NCBI RefSeq assembly: GCF_017848645.1
Contig: NZ_JAFEIF010000036.1
Span: 1 to 64,000 of the forward strand
DNA length: 64,000 nucleotides
Source: Limnohabitans sp.
Lineage (GTDB): Bacteria > Pseudomonadota > Gammaproteobacteria > Burkholderiales > Burkholderiaceae_C
Direction: 5' to 3'
The notes beneath the pieces are model-generated. The model saw only the letters and a list, made by a program, of their open reading frames with translations, did not search any database and was not told the DNA's origin. A program made the position numbers and the translations under genes. Positions 55,548 to 64,000 of the stretch are shown piece after piece (the first letter of the stretch is position 1; every line of letters starts with the position of its first letter).

Positions 55548-55573
55548 GGGGGCACAATGCCCCCTTGTTTTTT
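55548..55573 (+). terminator. Rho-independent terminator downstream of fpr
   Basis: GGGGGCA-CAA-TGCCCCC-TTGTTTTTT; also contains a CACAAT -10-like hexamer. Confidence 0.7.
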
Positions 55574-55584
55574 GAAGAGACCCC

Positions 55585-56091
55585 ATGAAACTGTCCGAGA
55601 TTTCTCCCCAGCGCTGGATGCTGCTGATCGCCTTGTCGGGCATCGGCATGCTGGTGTTTGGCCTTTATTTGCAACACGTCGTGGGCCTGAACCCTTGCCC
55701 CATGTGCATCGTGCAGCGCTATGCCCTGATCGGCGTGGTCGTGCTGGCCTTGGTCGGCTGGCGCTTGCGTGGCTGGGCCTTGGCGGTGTCGGGTTTGCTG
55801 TTGACGCTCTCGGCCGGTTTTGGTGCTTTCACGGCGGCTCGCCAAAGCTGGTTGCAGTGGTATCCGCCCGAAGTCGTGACTTGCGGGCGCGACTTTTACG
55901 GCATGGTCGAAAACTTCCCGTTAAATCGCGCCATCCCCATGATCTTCAAAGGCAGCGGCGACTGCAGTAAGGTGGACTGGACCTTTCTGGGCGGCTCGAT
56001 CGCCAATTGGTCCTTCGTCTGTTTTGTGCTGTTTGGCCTCTTGGGTTTGTGGGTGGCCATCCAGTCTCGCCGCCCGGCTCAGGCCGCATAA
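55585..56091 (+). CDS. dsbB: Disulfide bond formation protein B
   Basis: LNPCPMCIVQRYA CxxC and second Cys pair (VVTCGRDFYG ... GDCSKVDWTFLG); four TM. Confidence 0.94.
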   Translation: MKLSEISPQRWMLLIALSGIGMLVFGLYLQHVVGLNPCPMCIVQRYALIGVVVLALVGWRLRGWALAVSGLLLTLSAGFGAFTAARQSWLQWYPPEVVTCGRDFYGMVENFPLNRAIPMIFKGSGDCSKVDWTFLGGSIANWSFVCFVLFGLLGLWVAIQSRRPAQAA

Positions 56092-56552
56092 CTGAGCGGC
56101 ACCGCTGTGGTGAATTTGAGCTCTTCCATGGCAAAGCTGGAGCTCACATCGGACAGCGGCACCGCCTGAATGAGCCGCTTGTACACCTGGTCGTAAGCGG
56201 CAATGTCGGGTACCACCACTTTGAGCAGGTAGTCCACATCGCCGCTCATGCGGTGGGCTTCGACGATTTCGGCAATGCCGTGCACCGCAGCGCGAAACTT
56301 TTCCAGCCAGGGCACATCGTGCTCTCGTGTGCGCACCGACACAAACACCGTCACGCCCAGGTTCACCTGGTGCCGGTCCACCAGGGCCACTTGCCGGGCC
56401 AAAATGCCCAACTCCTTGAGCCGTTGCACCCGCCGCCAGCAAGGTGTGGGCGTCAGGTGCACGGCGGCGGCCAACTCGTTGACGGGCCAGTCGCTGCGCT
56501 CTTGCAGCAGGTCGAGGATTTTCCGGTCAATGGCATCAAGTTTGTGCTTCAT
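56079..56552 (-). CDS. Lrp/AsnC family regulator
   Basis: LDAIDRKILDLLQERSDWPVNELAAAVHLTPTPCWRRVQRLKELGIL; start reassigned; convergent overlap with dsbB. Confidence 0.94.
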   Translation of the reverse strand: MKHKLDAIDRKILDLLQERSDWPVNELAAAVHLTPTPCWRRVQRLKELGILARQVALVDRHQVNLGVTVFVSVRTREHDVPWLEKFRAAVHGIAEIVEAHRMSGDVDYLLKVVVPDIAAYDQVYKRLIQAVPLSDVSSSFAMEELKFTTAVPLSYAA

Positions 56553-56656
56553 GGCCGGATTGTAGAAAAGCATTCCAAAAACTGGGTATTTCGAGGCAAA
56601 AAAAGCAATTGCATGCTGTCTGTTTGGTGGCAAACTTCTGTTTTCAATCGACAAAG

Positions 56657-57355
56657 ATGGATGGCATGAAAAAAATCGGTCTGATCGGGGGCATGAGCTG
56701 GGAGTCCACCGCCCTGTATTACCAGCACATCAACCGCGAAGTGGCGCGACGCCGTGGCGGACTGCATTCGGCGCCCTTGCATTTGGTCAGCCTGAATTTT
56801 CAGGAAATTGCCGACCTGCAAAAGCAGGGCGACTGGGCGCGCATGACCGAGATCCTGCAAACGGCGGCCCGCCAGCTCGAGCACAGCGGGGCCGAGGCCT
56901 TGCTCATTTGCACCAACACCATGCACCGCATCGCGCCGCAAGTGCAAGCGGCCTGTGCTGTGCCTTTGCTGCACATTGCCGACGCCACGGCCGACGCCGT
57001 GCTGGCCGCCGGTTTGAGCCAAGTGGGCTTGCTGGGCACCCGCTTCACCATGGAGCAAGCCTTCATGCGCGACCACCTGGCCGCTCGCGGCATTCAGTGC
57101 CTGGTGCCCGAGGAGGCGGGGCGAGCCGAAGTGCACCGCATCATTTTTGAAGAACTGTGCCGGGGCCAGGTGCTGGCCGCCTCACGCCAGAACCTGATCG
57201 CGCAGGTGCAGCAGCTGGCCGCACTTGGCGCGCAAGGCGTGATCCTGGGCTGCACCGAGCTGACCATGAGCCTGCAGCCTGGCGATGGGGGTTTGCCTGG
57301 CTTTGACACCACGGCCTTGCACGCCATGGCCGCCGTGGATTTTTGCCTGTCCTGA
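56657..57355 (+). CDS. Aspartate/glutamate racemase family protein
   Basis: KKIGLIGGMSWESTALYYQHINREV; LLICTNTMHRIA; GVILGCTELTM. Confidence 0.94.
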   Translation: MDGMKKIGLIGGMSWESTALYYQHINREVARRRGGLHSAPLHLVSLNFQEIADLQKQGDWARMTEILQTAARQLEHSGAEALLICTNTMHRIAPQVQAACAVPLLHIADATADAVLAAGLSQVGLLGTRFTMEQAFMRDHLAARGIQCLVPEEAGRAEVHRIIFEELCRGQVLAASRQNLIAQVQQLAALGAQGVILGCTELTMSLQPGDGGLPGFDTTALHAMAAVDFCLS

Positions 57356-57364
57356 GGTGCGCGC

Positions 57365-58213
57365 ATGTGTCAACTGATGGGCATGAGCTGCAACAAACCT
57401 GCGGCCACCACGTTTTCATTCACCGGCTTTTCGGCCCGTGGCGGCCTGACCTCTGACCACATTGACGGCTGGGGCATCGCTTTTTACGACGGTAAAGGCT
57501 GCCGGGTTTTTCAGGACGACCAACCGGCCAGCCATTCCCCTTTGGCCGATTACGTGAGGCGCCACCCCATCAAGTCCAAAGTGGTGGTGGCGCATGTGCG
57601 CAAAGCCACGCAAGGGGATGTGCAGTCGGCCAATTGCCACCCGTTTCAACGCGAATGGCTGGGCCGCACCTGGGTGTTTGCGCACAATGGCGATCTGCGC
57701 GACTTCCAGGCCCCCAGCGGCTGCCAGGACATGCCCGTGGGCAGCACCGACAGCGAGCGCGCGTTTTGCGCCATCATGAGTCACTTGCGCAGCCACTTCA
57801 AAGACCGCCTGCAGCCGCCCGAATGGCCCGAGCTGGCCCCGGAGCTGGCCCGCATCACCTCCGAGCTGGCGGGGTATGGCAACTTCAACATGCTGCTCAG
57901 CGATGGCCACGCCCTGTATGCCCATTGCTCCACCAAGTTGCACCTCTTGACCCGGCATCACCCCTTTCCCCATGCGCGCTTGGTCGACCGCGACATGAGC
58001 CTGGACCTGGGGCCGCTGAACGCCGAGGGCGACATCATGAGCTTGCTGGCCACCGAACCCTTGACGCTGGACGAGCCCTGGCAAGCTTTGCGCACGGGCG
58101 AGTTTGTCGCGGTGGTGGGTGGCCAGGTGGTTTGGCAAGAGGTTCACTCCGGCACGCGGGCTTTTCCCGTGGCCTTGCCGATCACCGGACTGCGGGAGTC
58201 AACCCCCGCTTGA
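57365..58213 (+). CDS. Class II glutamine amidotransferase (YafJ-like)
   Basis: N-terminal MCQLMGMSCN with Cys2 nucleophile; VAHVRKAT; FAHNGDLRDF. Confidence 0.93.
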   Translation: MCQLMGMSCNKPAATTFSFTGFSARGGLTSDHIDGWGIAFYDGKGCRVFQDDQPASHSPLADYVRRHPIKSKVVVAHVRKATQGDVQSANCHPFQREWLGRTWVFAHNGDLRDFQAPSGCQDMPVGSTDSERAFCAIMSHLRSHFKDRLQPPEWPELAPELARITSELAGYGNFNMLLSDGHALYAHCSTKLHLLTRHHPFPHARLVDRDMSLDLGPLNAEGDIMSLLATEPLTLDEPWQALRTGEFVAVVGGQVVWQEVHSGTRAFPVALPITGLRESTPA

Positions 58214-58335
58214 AGAGCTGACGAGCGGGCTTGTTGACCTGATGAGCGGGCACGAGGACCTGGCCAGCGAACTTGTAGCCTGGCGGCTCTGTGGCCATTC
58301 GCGGTGACAATACCGGCACTTCTTGATGCCTCTGC

Positions 58336-60807
58336 ATGTCTGCCCCTGTTCACACCCTCGTTAGCCCTTCGGTTGACTCACCCATTCCACCGCCCGTGCC
58401 CCATGTGGTGCTGGTCATCACCAAAGGCGAAGCCGGTGGGGCGCAAACGCATGTGCTGGAGCTGTGCCGCGCCCTGCAAGGCCGGGTGCGCTTCACCGTG
58501 GTGATTGGTGGCAACGACACACACAGCGTGCTGGGCCAGGCCCTGAAGGGCTTGGGCATCGCTGTGCTGGCGCTGCCAAGTTTGCAAAATTCGCTCAACC
58601 CCCTGAAGGTGCTGGCCTCGGTGCGGGCCTTGCTGGCGCATGTGCGCGTGCTGCAGCCCGATGTCATCCACGCACACAGCGCAGTGGCGGGGGTGATCGC
58701 ACGCCTGGCGGGCAAGCTGCGGCAAATTCCGGTGGTCTACACGGTGCACGGCTTTGGCTTCAAGCCGCAAGCGCCTTGGCTGATCCGCACCAACGCCTGG
58801 CTGGCCGAGGCGGTGCTGGCCGCCTGGACCACGCGCATGGTTTGTGTGTCGGCCTACGAAAAAGAATTGGCCGCGCGTTTGCCCATGCCGCCCGAGCGGG
58901 TGAGCGTGGTGCACAACGCGCTGGCCGATGTGCCCTGGCGCAGCGACATGGGCGCCCAACCGCCGCGCCTGGTCATGGTGGCCCGCATGGCCGCGCCCAA
59001 GCGGCCCGATGTTTTGATCGAGGCCCTGGCCCTGCTGGCACCACTTGGCCTGCAGCCGGGCACCCGGATTTTGGGTGGCGGGCCGGACCTGGCCCGCCAC
59101 CAACAAGCCGCCGCCGCTATGCCGCACATCCGGCTGGAGGGCGATGTGAGCGACGTGGCCGAGCGCCTGGCGCAGCACCAGATCTTTGTGCTCTTGTCCG
59201 ACCACGAGGGCCTGCCGATTTCCATTTTGGAAGCCATGCGCGCGGGCATGGCGATCGTGGCCACGCGTTTGCCTGGCATCGAAGAAATGCTCACACACGA
59301 GCAAAGCGCCTGGCTGGTGCCCAACAGCCCGCAGGCCGTGGCCGATGCGCTGCAGACCCTGCTGGCCGATGCGCCCTTGCGACAGCGTCTGGGCCAAGCG
59401 GCACGCGCGCGCTACGAGGCGCAGTTTCAGCCCCAGGCCATGGCCGAGCCGGTGCTGGCCATTTACCAGCAAGCGCCCTTGATGGACACCGCCCGTTGGC
59501 CCATGACGCGCCCGCGCCGCCACACCCAGCAACTGGCCTCGCAGCAAGCGCACCGCCAAAGCGCCCACTTGGTCTGGAGCCTGCTGGGCTTGGCGATGAT
59601 CGGCCTGGCCTACGCCATCAGCCAGGCGCTGATGGCCAGTGGCCTGGCCACGGTGGACTTTGGCCGCACCGTGCTGGCCAGCCTGGTGCCTTATGCGCTG
59701 GCGGCGCACCTGTTGTACCGGGGGGCGCACGTGCCTGCGGCCGAGCGCGGCCCGCTGCTGCTGGTCACCACCGGCTTGCCGTTTTGGCTCACGCCCCTGG
59801 CTTTTGCCTTGCTGCAGCAGCCCTATTCACGCGGCGCTTTGCTCTTGACCTATGTGCTGAGCACCTTCTGGTTTTGGCTGGCCGACCAGTGGTTTTTGCG
59901 CCACCGCCCCTGGCGTCTGGTGTACCAGGACCCGCGTGTGCCCGGCCTCTTGGCCCCTTGGCTGCCCGAGCCCAGCGGCCAGGGCCTGCCGCGCATCCGT
60001 TTGCTGCCCTGGCCCGAGCAGGGCATGCCACCTGGCACGGCGCTGGCGTGTGACGGCGCGGTCGTGCCTTCAGCCCCACCGAGTCCCGAGCGCCACCGCT
60101 TTTTGACCGCGCTCAAGCTGCAGCACATTCGCCTGTACAGCCCCGAAACCTTGCAGCAAAGCCTGACCGGGCGCATGTCGAACGAGACCTTGCAAAACGA
60201 GCTGTGGCAAACCGATGGCAACCCGGCGTACGACCTGGCCAAGCGCCTCATCGATGTGAGCGTGGTGCTGGCCTTGCTGCCGCTGTGGCTGCCACTGGCG
60301 CTCTTGGTGGCGGTGGGTGTCAAGATCGACTCGCCCGGCCCGGCCTTGTTCAGCCAGCGGCGCACCGGCATGCATGGCCAAAGTTTCCGGATCTGGAAGT
60401 TCCGCAGCATGCGCCACGAAACGCAACTCGCCCCCCAGTTCGCGCAGGCCAACGACCCGCGCATCACCCGATTTGGGCATTGGATTCGCCGCACCCGGCT
60501 CGATGAAATTCCGCAGCTGTTCAACGTGATCATGGGTCAGATGAGCCTGATCGGCCCGCGCCCCGAGCAAGACGGTTTTGTGCAGCAGTTTGCCGAACTC
60601 ATGCCCAGCTACCCCTACCGCCACCTGGTGCGCCCCGGCCTGACCGGCTGGGCCCAGGTGCAGCAAGGCTATGCGGCCAGCGCCGATGAAACCGCCATCA
60701 AACTCAGCTACGACCTTTACTACATCACGCACTACAGTCTGGCCATGGATTTGCTGATCGTGTTCAAAACCATCCAGACCGTGCTGACCGGGCGCGGTGC
60801 GCGCTGA
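58336..60807 (+). CDS. Fusion of a GT4-type glycosyltransferase with a membrane polyprenyl-phosphate sugar transferase
   Basis: N-term VVLVITKGEAGGAQTHVLELCRAL, SDHEGLPISILEAMRAGMAIVAT; central TM segments; C-term KRLIDVSVVLALLPLWLPLALLVAVGVKIDSPGPALFSQRRTGMHGQSFRIWKFRSMR. Confidence 0.92.
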   Translation: MSAPVHTLVSPSVDSPIPPPVPHVVLVITKGEAGGAQTHVLELCRALQGRVRFTVVIGGNDTHSVLGQALKGLGIAVLALPSLQNSLNPLKVLASVRALLAHVRVLQPDVIHAHSAVAGVIARLAGKLRQIPVVYTVHGFGFKPQAPWLIRTNAWLAEAVLAAWTTRMVCVSAYEKELAARLPMPPERVSVVHNALADVPWRSDMGAQPPRLVMVARMAAPKRPDVLIEALALLAPLGLQPGTRILGGGPDLARHQQAAAAMPHIRLEGDVSDVAERLAQHQIFVLLSDHEGLPISILEAMRAGMAIVATRLPGIEEMLTHEQSAWLVPNSPQAVADALQTLLADAPLRQRLGQAARARYEAQFQPQAMAEPVLAIYQQAPLMDTARWPMTRPRRHTQQLASQQAHRQSAHLVWSLLGLAMIGLAYAISQALMASGLATVDFGRTVLASLVPYALAAHLLYRGAHVPAAERGPLLLVTTGLPFWLTPLAFALLQQPYSRGALLLTYVLSTFWFWLADQWFLRHRPWRLVYQDPRVPGLLAPWLPEPSGQGLPRIRLLPWPEQGMPPGTALACDGAVVPSAPPSPERHRFLTALKLQHIRLYSPETLQQSLTGRMSNETLQNELWQTDGNPAYDLAKRLIDVSVVLALLPLWLPLALLVAVGVKIDSPGPALFSQRRTGMHGQSFRIWKFRSMRHETQLAPQFAQANDPRITRFGHWIRRTRLDEIPQLFNVIMGQMSLIGPRPEQDGFVQQFAELMPSYPYRHLVRPGLTGWAQVQQGYAASADETAIKLSYDLYYITHYSLAMDLLIVFKTIQTVLTGRGAR

Positions 60808-60815
60808 GCCTGCCC

Positions 60816-61949
60816 ATGCCCACGTCCATCCCTCGCCAAGTTTTGTTGTTGACCGAAGAGTCCGGTGTGGGCGGGGTGCAGACCACGCTGCATTGGCTCG
60901 AATCGGGTTTGGCCGCGCGCGGCTGGCAAGTCACGCGGCTGCCGGTGCGGCGCGGCCGTCCCTCGCTGTGGGCCTGCTGGCAGGCGGCGCGGCGGGCACA
61001 GGTGCTGGTGGCCTCCAACAATTTCCGGCCAGCCTATGCGGCGGTGGCCTTGGCTTGGTTGGCCCGCAGGCCCAGCGTGGTCTGGGTGCACGGCCCTTTG
61101 CAGGAGGTGCTGCAGCAGGCCGGGGCCTCGCGCCTGAAAACCGGCTGGCTGCGCACGGTGTACACAAGGGCCAGCCAACTGGTGTGCGCCTCACAGACCT
61201 CGTGCGACAGCTTGGTGCGCGTGATGACAGATGCTGAGGGCGAGGCCGCGAGTGCCGTCCAGTCCCGCCTGCGCGTGATCCGCAACCCGGCGGTCTTGCC
61301 CGGTGCGGGCCAAGATGACGCCGCCATGCCCGCCACCAAGTCCGCCAGCGAGGTGATCGCTTTGGGTTTCGTCGGCCGTTTGTCGCCTGAAAAACAGCCT
61401 TTGCAATTGCTGCCCATGCTGCGCCTTTTGCCTGCCGTCTGCCAACTGCATGTGGTGGGCGATGGCGAGTTGATGGGGGCCATGCGCAGCGCCGGGCAAG
61501 ACCTGCTGGCCCAAGGCCGCTTGCACCTGCACGGCCAGCAAACCGTGAGCGCACAGACCTACCGGGCCTGGCGGGCCACGGTGCTGTGCTCGCGCTATGA
61601 GGGTTACCCCATGACGGCGCTGGAGTCGCTGGCCTGCGGCGTGCCCTGCGTGAGCACGCCCATCCCCGCGATGCAGGAAATGCTGGGCACGCAGGCCCCG
61701 CTCTGGTTGGCACACGATGAAAGCCCCGCTGCGCTGGCCGAGGCGGTGCAGCGCTGCCTGGCGCAAGCGCCGGCTGATCGGCAAGCGGCCATCGACCACT
61801 TGCAGCAACTGCACCGCCTTGAGACCTTTGTGCAGGCTTGGGACGAGCTGCTCACGCGGCTGCTGCACAGAGCTGGGCAGGGGCCAAAAAAGCAAGCCTT
61901 GAAGCTGGAAGCTTCGCGCGTTGAGCCGCCTTCGGGAGGCCGGTCGTGA
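60816..61949 (+). CDS. Glycosyltransferase (GT4-like)
   Basis: SGVGGVQTTLHWLESGLAARGW; GFVGRLSPEKQPLQLLPML; SRYEGYPMTALESLACGVPCVSTP. Confidence 0.9.
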   Translation: MPTSIPRQVLLLTEESGVGGVQTTLHWLESGLAARGWQVTRLPVRRGRPSLWACWQAARRAQVLVASNNFRPAYAAVALAWLARRPSVVWVHGPLQEVLQQAGASRLKTGWLRTVYTRASQLVCASQTSCDSLVRVMTDAEGEAASAVQSRLRVIRNPAVLPGAGQDDAAMPATKSASEVIALGFVGRLSPEKQPLQLLPMLRLLPAVCQLHVVGDGELMGAMRSAGQDLLAQGRLHLHGQQTVSAQTYRAWRATVLCSRYEGYPMTALESLACGVPCVSTPIPAMQEMLGTQAPLWLAHDESPAALAEAVQRCLAQAPADRQAAIDHLQQLHRLETFVQAWDELLTRLLHRAGQGPKKQALKLEASRVEPPSGGRS

Positions 61950-62878
61950 TCACCGTTCACTTTGTGCACGGCGCACGTTCCTATTTACCCGAGCTGGCCG
62001 CTTACCAGGCCCACATCGAAGGCCTGGGCCACGCCGTGCAGATGCACACCCAAGCCCACACCGTGCCGGGTGACGCCCGGGCCGTGTGGTGGATTTGCGG
62101 CCGCGTGCCGAGTGACCAAGCCCGGCGCTTCAAAGGCGCGGTGCAGGTGCACGAATACGCCTCGGCCAGCGTGGCCCCCTTGGCCTGGCTCAAGGACCGC
62201 ATCAAACAGTGGCAGCACCCGGTGCCCGACTTTCGGGTGTTCCAAAGCGAGTGGGTGCGACAGCGCATGGGCTTTGGCGACAACGCGCCTGGCGCTGTGC
62301 CCTACGCCCTGCGGGACATGGGCGTGCCCGACGCTTTTTTCATGGCGCAAGCGCTGCAGCCACCCGATTTTGATCTGGTCTATCTGGGCGAGATGAGCCG
62401 TTTATTGCACTTTGTGCCGCTGCTGCACACCCTGAGGCAAGCGCGGTTGAGCTTGCTGCTGGTGGGCGATGTGCCCCCGGCTTTGCAAGCGCGCCTGGCC
62501 ACGCTGGGCCACATTCAGAGCACCGGGCGTGTGCCGCAAGACCAGGTGCCTGCGCAACTGCTGCGAGCCCGTGCGGGCCTGAACCTGATGCCCGATGTGC
62601 TGCCGCTGTCTGAGCAAACCTCCACCAAGATGCTGGAGTACCTGGCGCTGGGCTTGCCCGTGATCAGCAACCCCTATGCCTGGGCGCAACGCACCGCGCT
62701 GGCCCATGCCGGGCGGGTGCAATTGCTGGACGTGCAGGCCACAGCCGCGCAATGGCAAGCGGCCGTAAAAGCACTGCCCCAGCGCCAGACCGATCGCCAA
62801 CACCTGCAGTCCTTGTGCTGGTCGCAGCAGCTGCAAGGCTTGCCGGTGTGGGCCGCCTTGTTTGGGGCTGACAGATGA
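61946..62878 (+). CDS. Glycosyltransferase
   Basis: C-terminal ARAGLNLMPDVLPLSEQTSTKMLEYLALGLPVISNPYAW; 4-bp overlap with preceding gene. Confidence 0.8.
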   Translation: MITVHFVHGARSYLPELAAYQAHIEGLGHAVQMHTQAHTVPGDARAVWWICGRVPSDQARRFKGAVQVHEYASASVAPLAWLKDRIKQWQHPVPDFRVFQSEWVRQRMGFGDNAPGAVPYALRDMGVPDAFFMAQALQPPDFDLVYLGEMSRLLHFVPLLHTLRQARLSLLLVGDVPPALQARLATLGHIQSTGRVPQDQVPAQLLRARAGLNLMPDVLPLSEQTSTKMLEYLALGLPVISNPYAWAQRTALAHAGRVQLLDVQATAAQWQAAVKALPQRQTDRQHLQSLCWSQQLQGLPVWAALFGADR

Positions 62879-64000
62879 AGCGCTGGAACTTGTTGCAGTC
62901 CTTGCCCCGCGCCACCGCACCCGCTGCCTTGGGCAGCCTGGTGTCGTTGGCGGCCCAGGGTTTTTTGGCGCTGGTGCTGTTTCGGTTGTTCAGCCCCGAA
63001 GAGGTGGGGGTGTTTTCTGCCACCAGCCAACTGGCCTTTTTCTGGGCCAGCCTGGCGCTGGCGCAAAGCCCTTTGAGCCTGCTGGCCGAGCGCCACCAGG
63101 AGCCCCGCGCCGCCGCTCGCCGCGCCTGGCGGCAAAGCGCTTGGCGCTTGTTGTGGCTGGCCCCAGTGGCGGCGCTGGGGGCGTTTTGGTCGGGTTTGGG
63201 CGATGCAGCGCAGGTCTGGGCTTGGGCCGCCGCCTTGGGCCTGACGCAACTGAGTTGGCTGCTCGCGCAAAGCCTGACCTTGCGGGTGGGCAGCCGCTGG
63301 TCCATGGGCTTGGTGCGCATGGTGCCGCCCGTGCTGGCCGCTGCTGCGGCGGTGCTGGGGGTTGTGCTTTTTCCCGAACGTGGAGAGGGCCTCGAATTGC
63401 CCGTGCTTTTGGTGTCGGCCTGCTTGGGCTATCTGGCTGGGGCCCTGTGGATGCGGCTGGCTTTTCAACCAGCGTCTCCTGTTGGTGTGGCTTTGGCAGC
63501 CGTTGCAGGCAGCGACTTGCAGCCCGCCCAGAACGCTGCGCCGACTTCTTCAGACCCGCGCAGCGCCCGACTCAAGATGCTGCACACCCTCACCGACGGC
63601 CTGGCTGCCACGGCACTGGCGCTCAGCTGGCCAGCGCACTACGGCGCACAAGAAGCGGGCTGGATGCTGGCGCTGCTGCGCATCTTGAGCTTCATCCCGG
63701 CGCTGGTGCACACGGCTTGGGCGCAGGTGGTGCTCAGCAGCGATACCCCAGTTCGGCTGCGCCCGCTGCAGGTGGCTTGGGCCGCATCGGCGCTGGTGCT
63801 GGGCGTAGGGGGCTTGGCCCAGTTGGCGCTGACATGGGGCTGGCTCGACGCGCGTTGGCAAGGCCTGTCGGCCTATGTCTGGCCTCTGGTGCTGTGGCAA
63901 ACGGCCGCCTGCTTTGTGGCCGCACATGCGCACCTGCCCTTCCAAAAAGGCCTGGCTGTCCAACACGCGTGGCTGTGTGTGGCCATGAACGCGGGCTTCA
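62875..64000 (+). CDS. Polysaccharide flippase-like membrane protein, truncated by window edge
   Basis: Manual translation from ATG 62875 stays open to 64000: MKRWNLLQSLPRATAPAALGSLVSLAAQGFLALVLFRLFSPEEVGVFSATSQLAFFWASL; absent from ORF track because no stop in window. Confidence 0.8.
   Translation, partial: MKRWNLLQSLPRATAPAALGSLVSLAAQGFLALVLFRLFSPEEVGVFSATSQLAFFWASLALAQSPLSLLAERHQEPRAAARRAWRQSAWRLLWLAPVAALGAFWSGLGDAAQVWAWAAALGLTQLSWLLAQSLTLRVGSRWSMGLVRMVPPVLAAAAAVLGVVLFPERGEGLELPVLLVSACLGYLAGALWMRLAFQPASPVGVALAAVAGSDLQPAQNAAPTSSDPRSARLKMLHTLTDGLAATALALSWPAHYGAQEAGWMLALLRILSFIPALVHTAWAQVVLSSDTPVRLRPLQVAWAASALVLGVGGLAQLALTWGWLDARWQGLSAYVWPLVLWQTAACFVAAHAHLPFQKGLAVQHAWLCVAMNAGF

Noticed and set aside
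58214-58335. Imperfect GAGCGGGC direct repeats before the polysaccharide cluster
   Set aside because: Too short and degenerate to separate from GC-rich background.
58378-59730. 450-aa minus-strand ORF opposite the GT4/sugar transferase fusion
   Set aside because: Shadow ORF with biased composition over a conserved plus-strand gene.
1-64000. CRISPR arrays, rRNA operons, transposases, integrases, prophage genes
   Set aside because: Looked for in the ORF translations and repeats; none seen. The repeats found are intragenic tandem units or single palindromes, not spaced arrays.

Overview
This 64 kb window looks like chromosomal DNA from a GC-rich betaproteobacterium, probably Comamonadaceae/Burkholderiales; that placement is inferred from gene content and protein style, with no search run. 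Coordinates 1-22021 hold a large flagellar locus: GT2 glycosyltransferase, methyltransferase, the flagellin lysine methylase FliB, two short flagellins, FlaG, FliD, FlgL-K-J-I-H-G-F-E-D-C-B, a LysM/lytic-transglycosylase-like protein, FlgA, FlgM and FlgN. From 22 to 37 kb are transporters (MATE, ChrA, EamA, TRAP DctPQM), catabolic enzymes (cyclase family, SDRs, acetamidase/formamidase, aldo/keto reductase), a GntR/FCD regulator and tRNA-Asn(GTT). From 37.6 to 47 kb are a TonB-dependent receptor behind a TPP riboswitch, then FNR, ferredoxin and an assimilatory sulfate-reduction cluster (cysN-cysD-cysH-DUF934-cysI). The remainder holds housekeeping genes (an MnmC-type oxidoreductase, YggX, Fpr, DsbB, Lrp, Asp/Glu racemase, glutamine amidotransferase), a DamX/SPOR-like protein, and a colinear exopolysaccharide cluster running off the right edge. 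Main points for follow-up: candidate sigma54 and sigma28 promoters that give a readable flagellar hierarchy; a domain-truncated FlgJ next to a separate peptidoglycan hydrolase; a TPP riboswitch ahead of a siderophore-type TonB receptor; GTAG-headed REP-like palindromes in the cys cluster; a triplicated DUF4148-like secreted protein; and a GT4/WcaJ-type fusion. I saw no CRISPR array, rRNA, transposase or integrase.
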